Assembly: GCA_964440605.1 (NCBI GenBank)
Contig: CAYTSW010000084.1
Location: forward strand, 1-11,802
Length of the DNA stretch: 11,802 nucleotides
Source of the DNA: CAYTSW01 sp964440605
GTDB lineage: Bacteria; Planctomycetota; Phycisphaerae; Phycisphaerales; UBA1924
Direction of reading: 5' to 3'
The translations under genes and the position numbers were made by a program. Below the pieces are notes generated by a model that searched no databases, had not been told where the DNA came from, and saw only the letters and a list, made by a program, of their open reading frames with translations. Shown in pieces: positions 1 to 7,010 of the stretch. How positions within the stretch are numbered: the stretch's first letter is position 1; every line of letters begins with the position of its first letter.

Positions 1-6
1 CGAGCT

Positions 7-543
7 GTGATCCGTTCCTGCCTCACCCATCCCGCGCGCGGCGCACCGGTGCGCCACGCGTTCACCCTCGTCGAGCTCATCGCCGTCATGGTCGTCGGCG
101 CGATCATCGCCGCCACCGCGATCCCTGTGATCGGGCGGCTGGACGAGTCACGAGCCGCGGCTCTGACCGACGACGTCGCCCGCCTCGCCGCCGACGCCCG
201 CGCCCGCGCTCTGCGCACCGGCCGGCCCACCGCCCTGCGCTTCGACCTCCGTTCGAGCCTCGTCGAGCGCCTCTGGCTCCCGGCCGAGGGCGACGCGCCG
301 GCGCCCTTCGCCGAACCGCTCGCCATCATCAGCCGCTACCCCGGCGTTGACGTCAGCGCGATCGACCTCACGGAGGGCGACGCCGACACCCTCTGGTTCG
401 CGCCCGACGGCCCGCCCCACCTGCGGACCGACTCCGGCGTGTTCGAGCGTTACCTCACCGAGTCCGCGAGCATCACCATCGAGGGCGCGGGACAGACGTT
501 CACCATCCGCGTCCTGCCCACCACCGGAGCGATCCAGCGATGA
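7..543 (+). CDS. GspH-like minor pseudopilin
   Basis: Probable minor pseudopilin of a type II secretion or type IV pilus-like system, inserted in the inner membrane and processed by a prepilin peptidase. The leader ends in RHA and is followed by FTLVEL (residues 19-24), the prepilin motif with Phe at +1 and Glu at +5; the -1 residue is Ala instead of the usual Gly. A hydrophobic helix follows (about residues 24-42), then a polar, beta-rich globular part, as expected for GspH/FimT proteins. Length 178 residues is normal for the family. The GTG at position 7 is the first start in the window, but the frame is open to base 1, so the true start could lie upstream. The stop overlaps the start of the next pseudopilin gene (ATGA), suggesting translational coupling. 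GspH rather than another minor pseudopilin is inferred mainly from gene order. Confidence 0.82.
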   Translation: MIRSCLTHPARGAPVRHAFTLVELIAVMVVGAIIAATAIPVIGRLDESRAAALTDDVARLAADARARALRTGRPTALRFDLRSSLVERLWLPAEGDAPAPFAEPLAIISRYPGVDVSAIDLTEGDADTLWFAPDGPPHLRTDSGVFERYLTESASITIEGAGQTFTIRVLPTTGAIQR

Positions 544-1016
544 GACGCAGCCGGGCCTTCACGCTCATCGAGGGCGTTGTCGCGATCGTGGTGCTCGCGA
601 TCGCGGTGCCCGTCGGCGTGATGATGATGGCCGACGCGACGAGCGCGCGCGTTGCCGCCGCGCAGCGCACGCGTGCGGCGCTGCTCGCGAGCCTCGTCAT
701 CGATCAACTCAACGCGGACATCGCCGGCGCCACCCGCGGCCTCGGGCTCGCCGCCCTCGACACACCCACCACCTATCTCGAAGAGAACAACACCGGCTTG
801 CGCGACCGCATCGCTCAGCTCTCCGAGCCCTACGAAGACGCCGGCCTGACGTGGACGCTCGAGATCGCCGACTTCACCGACGCCGAGGGCCGGCGTTCGG
901 GCGACCCCGACGCCGACCTGTACCGCGTCGTCACCGTCATCGTCCGATGGCCCGACCCGCGCACGGGCGACGCCGAGTTGCGCGTCCCTGTGATGCTCGC
1001 GGAGATCTGCTCGTGA
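540..1016 (+). CDS. GspI-like minor pseudopilin
   Basis: Minor pseudopilin of 158 residues. The short leader MRRSRA is followed by FTLIEGVVAIVVLAIAV, a classic prepilin cleavage and methylation site with Glu at +5 (residue 11) and a hydrophobic helix to about residue 30. The soluble part contains no other recognisable domain. In type II systems GspI nucleates the pilus tip with GspJ and GspK; the short leader, length and position between GspH-like and GspJ-like genes fit that role, which remains inferred. The ATG sits inside the stop of the preceding gene (ATGA), with GGAG 10 bases upstream. The stop overlaps the GTG of the next gene (GTGA), so this gene is part of a translationally coupled chain. 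Confidence 0.82.
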   Translation: MRRSRAFTLIEGVVAIVVLAIAVPVGVMMMADATSARVAAAQRTRAALLASLVIDQLNADIAGATRGLGLAALDTPTTYLEENNTGLRDRIAQLSEPYEDAGLTWTLEIADFTDAEGRRSGDPDADLYRVVTVIVRWPDPRTGDAELRVPVMLAEICS

Positions 1017-2785
1017 CCACGCCGCGACATCGACATCGCGGCGCCTCGCTCATCGAGATGATCGCGGTCATCATCATCCTCGCGGTCATCGCGCCCGTCA
1101 TCGCGGGCGTGCTCACGCAGACGAGCCGACAGTTCACCGTTGCGCGCGACCAACGCGCCGCCATCGACGACGCGACCCACGCGATCGACCAGGCCGCCCT
1201 TGTGCTGCGCAACGCGCTCGCGCAGGAAGGCGTCACGCTCGCCGACGGCGGCCATCATTGGCTCCGACTCTCCGACGGCACCGAACTCCGCCGCCGGAGC
1301 GACCGCGTCACCCTCGACCGCCCCGACCTCCCCGAGGCCGACCTGATCACCGGCGTGACCGACGCTCGGGTCTCCTACGCGGACGACGCCGGCCAACCCA
1401 TCGGTCTCGACTCCGGCCTTTTCCCGCAGGCGGTCGCCCGCATCGGCCTCGAGATTACGGCGCGCGGGCTCACCGTCTCCAGCTCGGTCTACCTCGCTTC
1501 GCGACGCGCTTTCACACCGCCCCCGAGTTCCATCGCCTGGCACGAGACCTTCGAAGACCTCTCTAATGGCGACCGAAGCGACGACGGCGACACCGCCTGG
1601 ACCACAGACGACTCCCGCACACGCAACGCGCGCCACGGCGTGCACAGCGGCGCCTACCGCTTCAGCCGCATGCGACCCTTCCAGGCCTCCGTCGACTGGC
1701 GATCCGAACCCATCAACATCGCCGGCTCGGCCGCCGCCATCCGCATCCGCATGCGCGGCTCGGGCACGCTCAACCACGAGTCGACCTCGCGCTTCTTCGA
1801 CTACTACGACATCTACGCCGTCGTCGACGGCAACGAGCGACACCTCGCGCGCGTCACGGGCGACCCGACTGGCGAAACCATCCAATACTCGGGCATCACC
1901 GGCAACGCGCTCGAAGTCCTCGTCCGCGCCGGCGTCACGGGCGGCGACGAGTACATCTACCTCGACGACGTCATGGTCCTCGCCTCACCCGAGGAGGGCG
2001 GCACCTTCGCCGAGGCCTCCAACTACGTCATCTTTGCGTCGGACGACGTCTTCGTCGAAGGCGCCCAGCCGCGCAGCCGCGTCGTCGCCGGGCGTAACGC
2101 CAACATCCGCCAGTCCACTGTCGGCGGCGGGCTCGGCGGTGTCGCGCTGCCGCAGGACACCATGCTCATCGGCGCCGCCCTCACCCTCGACTCCTCGCAG
2201 GTCCTCAACGGCGACGTCCGCACCGGCACCACCAGCCACCTGCACGGACACTCCGTCCCGCAGGGCCAGATCATCGTCGGCGAGGAGCTGCCCGTCGATC
2301 TCGACGTCCTCACGGACACCCTCGAACTCGCCGCTCAACGCGTCGACGCCGCCGAGGCGATCACCGCCGAACCCGACGCGGGCGGCCTCACGCTGCAAGC
2401 CACGGGCTCCGGCGTCAACGTCTTCGCGTTCGACGCTTCCGTGCTGCGCACGCTCCACACGCTGCGCATCGAAGGGCCGCAGACTGCATCGGTGGTCGTC
2501 CGCATCGACGGGTCCAACGCCGAGTTCCGCAACGGCCGCGTCGAGCTCATCGGCGTCGACGCGCGACGCGTTCTTTGGGTCGCGCCCGAAGCCGACCGCG
2601 TGACGCTCGCCTTCGCCGAGTGGCGCGGCACCGTTCTTGCCCCGCACGCCGAGGTCGTCATCGAACACCTCACCGCGTTCGGCGCCGCCTTCGGCCGCCG
2701 CGTCACGCTCCGCCAGGGCTCCCTCTACCACGAGCCCTACGAAGGCAGCCTGCCGCGCCCGCAACCGCAGGGGGGCGGCTCATGA
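1013..2785 (+). CDS. GspJ-like pseudopilin fused to a choice-of-anchor A domain
   Basis: Unusually large pseudopilin, 590 residues; GspJ proteins are normally about 200. GTG start, chosen because it overlaps the previous stop, has GGAG at 1001-1004 with an 8-base spacer, and leaves a short leader MTTPRHRHRG before ASLIEMIAVIII (Glu at +5, residue 15). Residues 1 to about 165 resemble a GspJ-like minor pseudopilin. Residues about 176-324 form a beta-rich region that begins WHETFEDL and ends IYLDDVMVLAS, looking like a jelly-roll or carbohydrate-binding-module fold (inference). Residues about 335-577 match the choice-of-anchor A pattern: an opening NYVIFASDDVFVEGA, VVAGRNANI, QIIVGEELP, NVFAFDASVL, RRVLWVAPEADRVTLA, WRGTVLAPHAEV and a closing LYHEPYEG. 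Known proteins with that domain are usually held at the surface by PEP-CTERM, LPXTG or similar tails; here the only anchor is the pilin helix. It presumably exposes the domain in the periplasm or at a pilus tip. Confidence 0.8.
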   Translation: MTTPRHRHRGASLIEMIAVIIILAVIAPVIAGVLTQTSRQFTVARDQRAAIDDATHAIDQAALVLRNALAQEGVTLADGGHHWLRLSDGTELRRRSDRVTLDRPDLPEADLITGVTDARVSYADDAGQPIGLDSGLFPQAVARIGLEITARGLTVSSSVYLASRRAFTPPPSSIAWHETFEDLSNGDRSDDGDTAWTTDDSRTRNARHGVHSGAYRFSRMRPFQASVDWRSEPINIAGSAAAIRIRMRGSGTLNHESTSRFFDYYDIYAVVDGNERHLARVTGDPTGETIQYSGITGNALEVLVRAGVTGGDEYIYLDDVMVLASPEEGGTFAEASNYVIFASDDVFVEGAQPRSRVVAGRNANIRQSTVGGGLGGVALPQDTMLIGAALTLDSSQVLNGDVRTGTTSHLHGHSVPQGQIIVGEELPVDLDVLTDTLELAAQRVDAAEAITAEPDAGGLTLQATGSGVNVFAFDASVLRTLHTLRIEGPQTASVVVRIDGSNAEFRNGRVELIGVDARRVLWVAPEADRVTLAFAEWRGTVLAPHAEVVIEHLTAFGAAFGRRVTLRQGSLYHEPYEGSLPRPQPQGGGS

Positions 2786-3141
2786 TCACCCGCCTGCCCA
2801 ACTTCCGTCGTGGCCGCCGCGGCATCAGCGTTGCCGCGATCGTGCTCATCCTCGCGGCGGCTCACCTCGCCGTGATCCACAGCGTCACCGCGACGGCGGA
2901 CGACGCGCTGCGTTCGGCCGACCGCGTCGCCGCGACCCGCACCGAAGCCGCCATCGCCAGCGGGCTCCACATCGCCGCCGCCGAACTCATCAACGGCCGT
3001 TCACCGCCCGCCGACCCCGTTGCCCTCACCGACGGCAGCACCGTCCTCATCGAGGTCGACGGCAGCGCCCGACCCTACACCGTCACGCTCACCGCCCGAA
3101 GCGGGGGCGCCTTCCGCTCCCACACGTTTGTTCTTGACTGA
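2782..3141 (+). CDS. Short GspK/PilX-like pilin-associated protein
   Basis: Small protein of 119 residues with a basic N-terminus (RRGRRG) followed by ISVAAIVLILAAAHLAVIHS, one hydrophobic helix, then a small soluble domain. The RRG plus hydrophobic start resembles GspK/PilX proteins, which lack the usual FTLVE signature, but Glu at +5 is not present and the protein is far shorter than GspK (about 300 residues). The C-terminal part (DGSTVLIEVDGSARPYTVTLTARSG) looks like a short beta sheet. It starts within the stop of the GspJ-like gene (ATGA), so it is translated as the fourth member of that set. The role as a pseudopilin-like tip component is inferred from position and topology only. Confidence 0.68.
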   Translation: MITRLPNFRRGRRGISVAAIVLILAAAHLAVIHSVTATADDALRSADRVAATRTEAAIASGLHIAAAELINGRSPPADPVALTDGSTVLIEVDGSARPYTVTLTARSGGAFRSHTFVLD

Positions 3142-3161
3142 TCCCCCGACTCCGGTATGCG
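3134..3161 (+). promoter_or_regulatory. Possible promoter before the GspL-like gene
   Basis: TTGACT at 3134-3139 and TATGCG at 3156-3161 are separated by 16 bases. The first hexamer is one base from the sigma-70 consensus, the second matches only three of six. It would start transcription about 35 bases before the ATG at 3202. This is the only gap of more than a few bases in the seven-gene chain, which is why a second promoter here is worth recording. Weak evidence. Confidence 0.22.
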
Positions 3162-3190
3162 GGGCAAGATACGCGCGATCCAAGCCGATG

Positions 3191-3195
3191 AAGGA
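3191..3195 (+). promoter_or_regulatory. Ribosome binding site deciding the start at 3202
   Basis: AAGGA lies 6 bases before the ATG at 3202. The in-frame ATG at 3157, which would add 15 residues, has no comparable purine-rich sequence in front of it. The shorter start is therefore preferred. Confidence 0.65.
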
Positions 3196-3201
3196 CGACG
3201 G

Positions 3202-4920
3202 ATGACACCCCTCACGACGCGCATCCCAACACCGCGGCGCGGTCTCTCCCTGATCCTGCACCTCTGTGACGACGCGTTGCAGGGGGTCGTGGTCCGCGGC
3301 AGGCTCGTCACGAAGCGGGGGGCGGTCCCGCTCGATCGCGAGGAGTGGGCGCGCGCCTGGGATAACGAGCTCGCGCCGTTCGACGAACCGCTCGCAGCGC
3401 TGGTCGAGGAACTCGGGGGCGCGATGAGCCTGCGCCGATGCCCCGTCACCCTCGTCTACAACAGCCCCACGTCAACCGCGACCGTGCTGTCTTCTCCCGC
3501 CGCGGGCGATCTCGCGCTCGACGCCGCGGAACTCGCTCTCGCCGACCAGTTCCCCGACCCGCTCGACGAATCGCCTTACGCGGTGGTGCTTCTCGGCCGC
3601 GATGCCGCCGAGTCGTCTGAAGCGCAGTCCCACACACTGGCGGTTGCTGAAACGGAGGCGGCCAGCAGCGCGATGGAGGGTTGGCTGGCTCGCGCGGGGC
3701 TCGGCGCCTCCGGCGGTCTGCGGCTCGTCCCCGCCGAGGGTGTGGCGATCGCGCGAGCGGTCGAGCGCCGCCTCGCTGATCCGTCCGAAGACCCCCGCAT
3801 CGACCTGCGTGTGGGCGAGCACGTCTCGACGCTCGTCGCCTCCGCTTTGGGCCGCGTCACGATCATCCGCCCCAGCTCCTTTACGCTCGGCGCCCTCGTT
3901 GACGCGCTCACGTCGCCGCTCCCCCGCGCCGGCGCAGAAGACGTCGTTCTGCCGCCCGCGCAGGCCCGCGCCGTGCTCTGCGAGCACGGCATACCGGAGC
4001 CGGAGGACCACCTCGATTTTGGAAGCGGGCTGACGGGCCGAGACGTGCTGCCCGTGCTGCAACCCGTCCTCCAGCGCGGGATCGTGGAGCTGCGCCAGTC
4101 CGTGCGCTTCGGACTCGGCGCACACGCCGCGGACGCTTCGCTCCACGTCTCGGGCCGCGGTGCCGAAACGCCGCGCCTGGCCGCGCTGCTCGCACGCCAG
4201 GCCAACCTCAACGCGTGCCACACGAGCTGGGACGATCTTGCCTGCGACATCGACACGGCCCTCGACTGCCGAGCGCTCCCGAAGCTCGCGCTCCCGTCGC
4301 GTGCCGCGGCGCACCGTCGTCATCAACGCCGCGCGCTCACCGCGGCGTACGCCGGGCTCGCCGTCGCCTGCGTTGTTGGGGTGGCGAGCTTCTTCGCCAG
4401 CCGCGCGCAAGCCGACGGGGCTCGGGATCAACTCGCCGGACTGCAGCAGCGTGCGGCGCTGCTCGAACAGATCGATGCCGAGCGGGAGGCGATCGTGCGC
4501 GAGCTCAGCGTGCTCGGCGCCGCGGAACGCGCCGCGATGGACGCCTGCGGCGTCAAGCCCGCGTGGACCGCCACGCTTGCCCACCTCGCCCAACACGCCG
4601 CCGACTCCGTTCTCATCACCAGCATCCGCGCCGCTTCGATCGACGAGTCGCACGAGCTCGAGTTCGAGGCCGCGGTTCTCCCGTCCTCAGCCGACTCGAG
4701 CGAGTCACCCGACGCCGCTCCCCCGGCCAACGCGGCCGACCCGGCGCGTGCGGTCAACGACTTCCTCGCGCGGCTCGAAGCGTCGCCCCTCATCGAGGCC
4801 GCCGAGCTCGGCTCGACACGCCGCGTCGTCGTCGCGGGGTCCGAGACGCGTAGTTTCTCCGTCAGCCTGACGCTGCGCGCCATGCTGTGCCCGACGGTGA
4901 TTGCGGAGGTGCAACCATGA
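3202..4920 (+). CDS. GspL / PilM-PilN-like fusion, inner-membrane platform protein
   Basis: Protein of 572 residues that combines the parts of GspL, or of PilM plus PilN. Residues 1 to about 360 are a cytoplasmic region resembling the actin-like PilM/GspL domain, although no clear nucleotide-binding signature can be seen. A membrane helix follows at about 381-400 (ALTAAYAGLAVACVVGVASFF), then a short coiled coil (QLAGLQQRAALLEQIDAER) and a periplasmic ferredoxin-like region to the end, as in PilN and GspL. A Ser/Asp/Pro/Ala-rich insert (around 494-516) interrupts the periplasmic part. Such proteins couple the cytoplasmic ATPase to the pseudopilus platform. The gene lies 60 bases after the pseudopilin set and its stop overlaps the start of the next gene (ATGA). 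Sequence similarity is low, so the call rests on domain order, topology and neighbours. Confidence 0.72.
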   Translation: MTPLTTRIPTPRRGLSLILHLCDDALQGVVVRGRLVTKRGAVPLDREEWARAWDNELAPFDEPLAALVEELGGAMSLRRCPVTLVYNSPTSTATVLSSPAAGDLALDAAELALADQFPDPLDESPYAVVLLGRDAAESSEAQSHTLAVAETEAASSAMEGWLARAGLGASGGLRLVPAEGVAIARAVERRLADPSEDPRIDLRVGEHVSTLVASALGRVTIIRPSSFTLGALVDALTSPLPRAGAEDVVLPPAQARAVLCEHGIPEPEDHLDFGSGLTGRDVLPVLQPVLQRGIVELRQSVRFGLGAHAADASLHVSGRGAETPRLAALLARQANLNACHTSWDDLACDIDTALDCRALPKLALPSRAAAHRRHQRRALTAAYAGLAVACVVGVASFFASRAQADGARDQLAGLQQRAALLEQIDAEREAIVRELSVLGAAERAAMDACGVKPAWTATLAHLAQHAADSVLITSIRAASIDESHELEFEAAVLPSSADSSESPDAAPPANAADPARAVNDFLARLEASPLIEAAELGSTRRVVVAGSETRSFSVSLTLRAMLCPTVIAEVQP

Positions 4921-5537
4921 TCGGTGACCGACGCTCGCTGGGCTCGCACATTGCGATCGTCGCCTCGTTGGTCTTCGGCGGCGTCATGCTCGTCCTCGGG
5001 CCCGCGGCAAACCAAGCCGATCGCGCCCGCGCCGAGGCCGAGCAGTTCCGCGTCCGGCTCGCCTCCACGAACCCCACGCCCGAGCGCCTCGCCGCGCTCC
5101 GAGCGCGGCGGGTCGAACTCAACGTGCGCCTCGGCGGCTTCCGCGCGACGCAGTCGCTCGCCACGCCCGCGGCGCTGAACGTCTTCGTCCAGCAGGCCGC
5201 CGCGCGGGCGGGGGTGGAGATCGACGCGGTCGAGCCCACGCGTGTCGAGCGATCGTTCCAGGCCACGACCGACGCGGGCCAGCGCGACCTCAACCTCGCT
5301 GGCGTGCGCATCGCCGTCCGGGGGGAAGGCACGTTTACCGACACGCTCGCGTTCATCCAGGAGATCGAGTCACGCGAGGGCCTCTGGCGGCTCGACTCCT
5401 TCGAACTCCGACCCGAACTCACCCCCGGCGTCGACCGCATCGCCTTCAACCTGTCCATGGAGCAGCTCGCGCTCGACGTGGACGAGCTCGCCGCCGCCTC
5501 CGCGCAACCCGAACCCGAAGAGGGCGACGGCCCATGA
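4917..5537 (+). CDS. GspM/PilO-like inner-membrane protein
   Basis: Protein of 206 residues with one N-terminal membrane helix (IAIVASLVFGGVMLVLGPAA, about residues 12-31), a coiled-coil region rich in Arg, Ala and Glu (about 33-75), and a C-terminal alpha/beta domain (from about 85) with the PilO/GspM pattern: LNVFVQQAAARAGVEIDAVEP, then GEGTFTDTLAFIQEIESREG and WRLDSFELRPE. PilO and GspM pair with PilN or GspL in the periplasm, which fits the gene just upstream. Start chosen at the ATG overlapping the previous stop; it has a strong GGAGGT at 4905-4910 with a 6-base spacer. The tail is acidic (QPEPEEGDGP). The stop overlaps the next start (ATGA). Confidence 0.78.
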   Translation: MIGDRRSLGSHIAIVASLVFGGVMLVLGPAANQADRARAEAEQFRVRLASTNPTPERLAALRARRVELNVRLGGFRATQSLATPAALNVFVQQAAARAGVEIDAVEPTRVERSFQATTDAGQRDLNLAGVRIAVRGEGTFTDTLAFIQEIESREGLWRLDSFELRPELTPGVDRIAFNLSMEQLALDVDELAAASAQPEPEEGDGP

Positions 5538-6100
5538 TCCACCGGCTCACCACGCTGCTGAACCGGGGCGTACGCCGGGGCGACCGCACCCCACGCGACT
5601 TCTTCCTCATCGTCGGCGTCGCCGGGGCATCCCCTGCCGTCCTCCTGTTCGCGCTCGCCATCGGCCTCGGTCGCGGCCCACAGCTTTCTCACGCCGCACC
5701 CACCGCGGCCGCGCCCGCCGCCGCCGCGCCCACCGCCGGCCCAACCCTCGAGATCACCGACACCCATCGCGACGCGATCGAAACGCGCGATCGCCTGAGC
5801 GGCCAACTCGCTTCCGTCGTTTCGCCCAGCATCCTCCCCGGTGACGTCGCCGTTACGCCCATGCCCACCGAAACCTCCGCACCCGCCAGCCCTAACGAGA
5901 TCATCCCCCCACAACTCGACCTCTCCTCCATCATGCGAGGGCGACACGGCGACGCGCTCGCCTTCATCGACGGCGACCTCGTCAGCACCGGCCATCCGCT
6001 CGCAGACGGCTGGCGCATCACCGCCATCGACCCCGACACGCGCTCCATCACCATCGACCACGACCGCGCTGAACCCGTCGTCATCACGATCGGTCAATAA
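5534..6100 (+). CDS. GspB/GspC/PilP-like periplasmic connector
   Basis: Protein of 188 residues: a basic cytoplasmic stretch (1-22), one membrane helix (FFLIVGVAGASPAVLLFALAIGLG, about 23-46), an Ala/Pro/Thr linker (about 52-69), and a small C-terminal domain (about 122-188) beginning IIPPQLDLSSIMRG and containing ALAFIDGDLVSTGHPLADGW and ITAIDPDTRSITI. This fold pattern matches the homology region of GspC, PilP and GspB, which links the inner-membrane platform to the outer-membrane secretin. It directly follows the GspM/PilO-like gene with an ATGA overlap, the usual PilMNOP order. It is the last gene on this strand; its 3' end overlaps the convergent pseudouridine synthase gene by 17 bases. 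The choice among GspB, GspC and PilP cannot be settled from sequence alone. Confidence 0.7.
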   Translation: MIHRLTTLLNRGVRRGDRTPRDFFLIVGVAGASPAVLLFALAIGLGRGPQLSHAAPTAAAPAAAAPTAGPTLEITDTHRDAIETRDRLSGQLASVVSPSILPGDVAVTPMPTETSAPASPNEIIPPQLDLSSIMRGRHGDALAFIDGDLVSTGHPLADGWRITAIDPDTRSITIDHDRAEPVVITIGQ

Positions 6101-6788
6101 AGCCCGCCATCGCATCCACCACCGCAGGCGCGACGCTGTCGAACTGCCGCGAGCGCACCCACACGGGCCCAACGTCATCGTCGGCCTCCAAGCGCAGCGC
6201 CGCATGCGTGAGCAGAGGCCGTCCCGCGCCCCCGCCGTACAGGCCGTCACCCGCCAGCGGGTGCCCCAAATGAGCCAGCGTCGCGCGGATCTGGTGGTAC
6301 CGCCCGGTCAGCAGCCGCACCAGCACATCGGCCTGATCCAGCGAGCCATCGCCGGCTTCCTCGACCGCGAGCACCTCCAGCTCGGCCCGCTTGCCGCCCG
6401 CGAGCACCACCTCCGCGCTGCGACCGACGCGCTTCAGATGCACCAACTGCCTGCCCAGCAGCGCGGCGCGCACTTCCACGAGCGAGCCGAGGCGGCGCAC
6501 ACGCGCCACGTACAGCTTCGTCCACGCCCCGTCACGCACGCGCCGGCTGTGGAACGCCGCCCCCTCGCGGTCCGGCGCGATCACCAGCACGCCGCCGGTG
6601 ATCGCGTCCAGCCGATGAGGCAGCCGCGCCTCGGTGTACCCATCGCGTCGTACACGCTCGAGCACGCTCCTGCCCTCCACGTCGCGCGTCATCTCGCTCG
6701 GCACGCCTGCGGGCTTGTCCACCACCAGCGACCGTCGCGTCGCCAGCAGCACCTCCAACCCACCGACACGCTCGGAGCCGCTCGCCAT
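6084..6788 (-). CDS. RluA-family RNA pseudouridine synthase
   Basis: Enzyme of 234 residues that isomerises specific uridines in rRNA or tRNA to pseudouridine in the cytoplasm. Visible motifs: VVDKPAGVPS (22-31), the catalytic LPHRLDAITGG (57-66, catalytic Asp61; most relatives have TSG where this has TGG), KLYVARV (91-97) and the uracil-site block GRYHQIRATLAHLGHPLAGDGLYGG (162-186). No S4 RNA-binding domain is present in front, so it belongs to the short single-domain group; the exact target base cannot be told. The start is supported by TAGGAG at 6802-6797, 8 bases before the ATG. The gene runs toward the secretion operon and its last codons overlap it. A stem-loop and a repeat-flanked gap lie directly upstream. 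Confidence 0.9.
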   Translation of the reverse strand: MASGSERVGGLEVLLATRRSLVVDKPAGVPSEMTRDVEGRSVLERVRRDGYTEARLPHRLDAITGGVLVIAPDREGAAFHSRRVRDGAWTKLYVARVRRLGSLVEVRAALLGRQLVHLKRVGRSAEVVLAGGKRAELEVLAVEEAGDGSLDQADVLVRLLTGRYHQIRATLAHLGHPLAGDGLYGGGAGRPLLTHAALRLEADDDVGPVWVRSRQFDSVAPAVVDAMAGFIDRS

Positions 6789-6796
6789 ACGCGCAT

Positions 6797-6802
6797 CTCC
6801 TA
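6797..6802 (-). promoter_or_regulatory. Ribosome binding site of the pseudouridine synthase
   Basis: On the - strand TAGGAG is followed by 8 bases and the ATG at 6788. An ATG also occurs 6 bases after the GGAG core in another frame and leads nowhere. The site begins less than 10 bases after the T-rich tail of the stem-loop at 6811-6845, an unusually tight arrangement. Confidence 0.7.
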
Positions 6803-6810
6803 CCAGCGCA

Positions 6811-6845
6811 GAAGAAAGGCCACCAGCGCAAACGCCGGCGGCCTT
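6811..6845 (-). terminator. Rho-independent terminator or leader attenuator
   Basis: Read on the - strand, AAGGCCGCCGGCG pairs with CGCTGGTGGCCTT around a TTTG loop: 13 pairs, two of them G-U. A T-rich tail (TTTCTTCT with the end of the stem) follows. On the + strand the two G-U pairs become A-C mismatches, so the structure is built for - strand transcripts. It could end the transcript of the PEP-CTERM gene upstream, or, because the ribosome binding site of the pseudouridine synthase follows almost at once, act in that gene's own leader. Confidence 0.6.
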
Positions 6846-6856
6846 ATTATCTGCTA

Positions 6857-6882
6857 TGAATCGGGATCTCCTGTGAATCGGG
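6857..6882. repeat. Tandem repeat, left side of gap
   Basis: One full copy of the 17-base unit TGAATCGGGATCTCCTG (6857-6873) followed by the first 9 bases of a second copy (6874-6882), where the N run begins. The same 26 bases stand on the other side of the gap. Confidence 0.85.
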
Positions 6883-6982
6883 NNNNNNNNNNNNNNNNNN
6901 NNNNNNNNNNNNNNNNNNNNNNNNNNNNNNNNNNNNNNNNNNNNNNNNNNNNNNNNNNNNNNNNNNNNNNNNNNNNNNNNNN
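6883..6982. other. Assembly gap of 100 N
   Basis: Exactly 100 N, the conventional filler for a gap of unknown size between joined contigs. The true length and content are unknown. Because both edges carry the same short tandem unit, the missing sequence may be more copies of it. Confidence 0.97.
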
Positions 6983-7008
6983 TGAATCGGGATCTCCTGT
7001 GAATCGGG
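6983..7008. repeat. Tandem repeat, right side of gap
   Basis: One full copy of TGAATCGGGATCTCCTG (6983-6999) plus 9 bases of the next (7000-7008), identical to the 26 bases left of the gap. It ends 2 bases from the stop codon of the PEP-CTERM gene (7011-7013), so any array lies in that gene's 3' untranslated region. Confidence 0.85.
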
Positions 7009-7010
7009 CG

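Noticed and set aside
347..1012. N-terminal extension of the GspJ-like gene
   Set aside because: The extension lies in the wrong frame over two real pseudopilin genes and is Arg/Pro-rich; the GTG at 1013 gives a proper prepilin leader and ribosome binding site.
3472..4653. A - strand open frame of 393 codons opposite the GspL-like gene
   Set aside because: Arg/Gly/Glu-rich shadow with no domain; the + strand has a clear ribosome binding site, a membrane helix and overlapping neighbours.
4862..6250. A - strand open frame of 462 codons opposite the GspM-like and GspB/C-like genes
   Set aside because: Typical GC-rich shadow: no recognisable motif, while the + strand frames have pilus-platform topology and coupled starts.
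6857..7008. The repeats at the gap as a CRISPR array
   Set aside because: The unit is 17 bases, directly tandem with no spacer between copies, and no cas genes are near.
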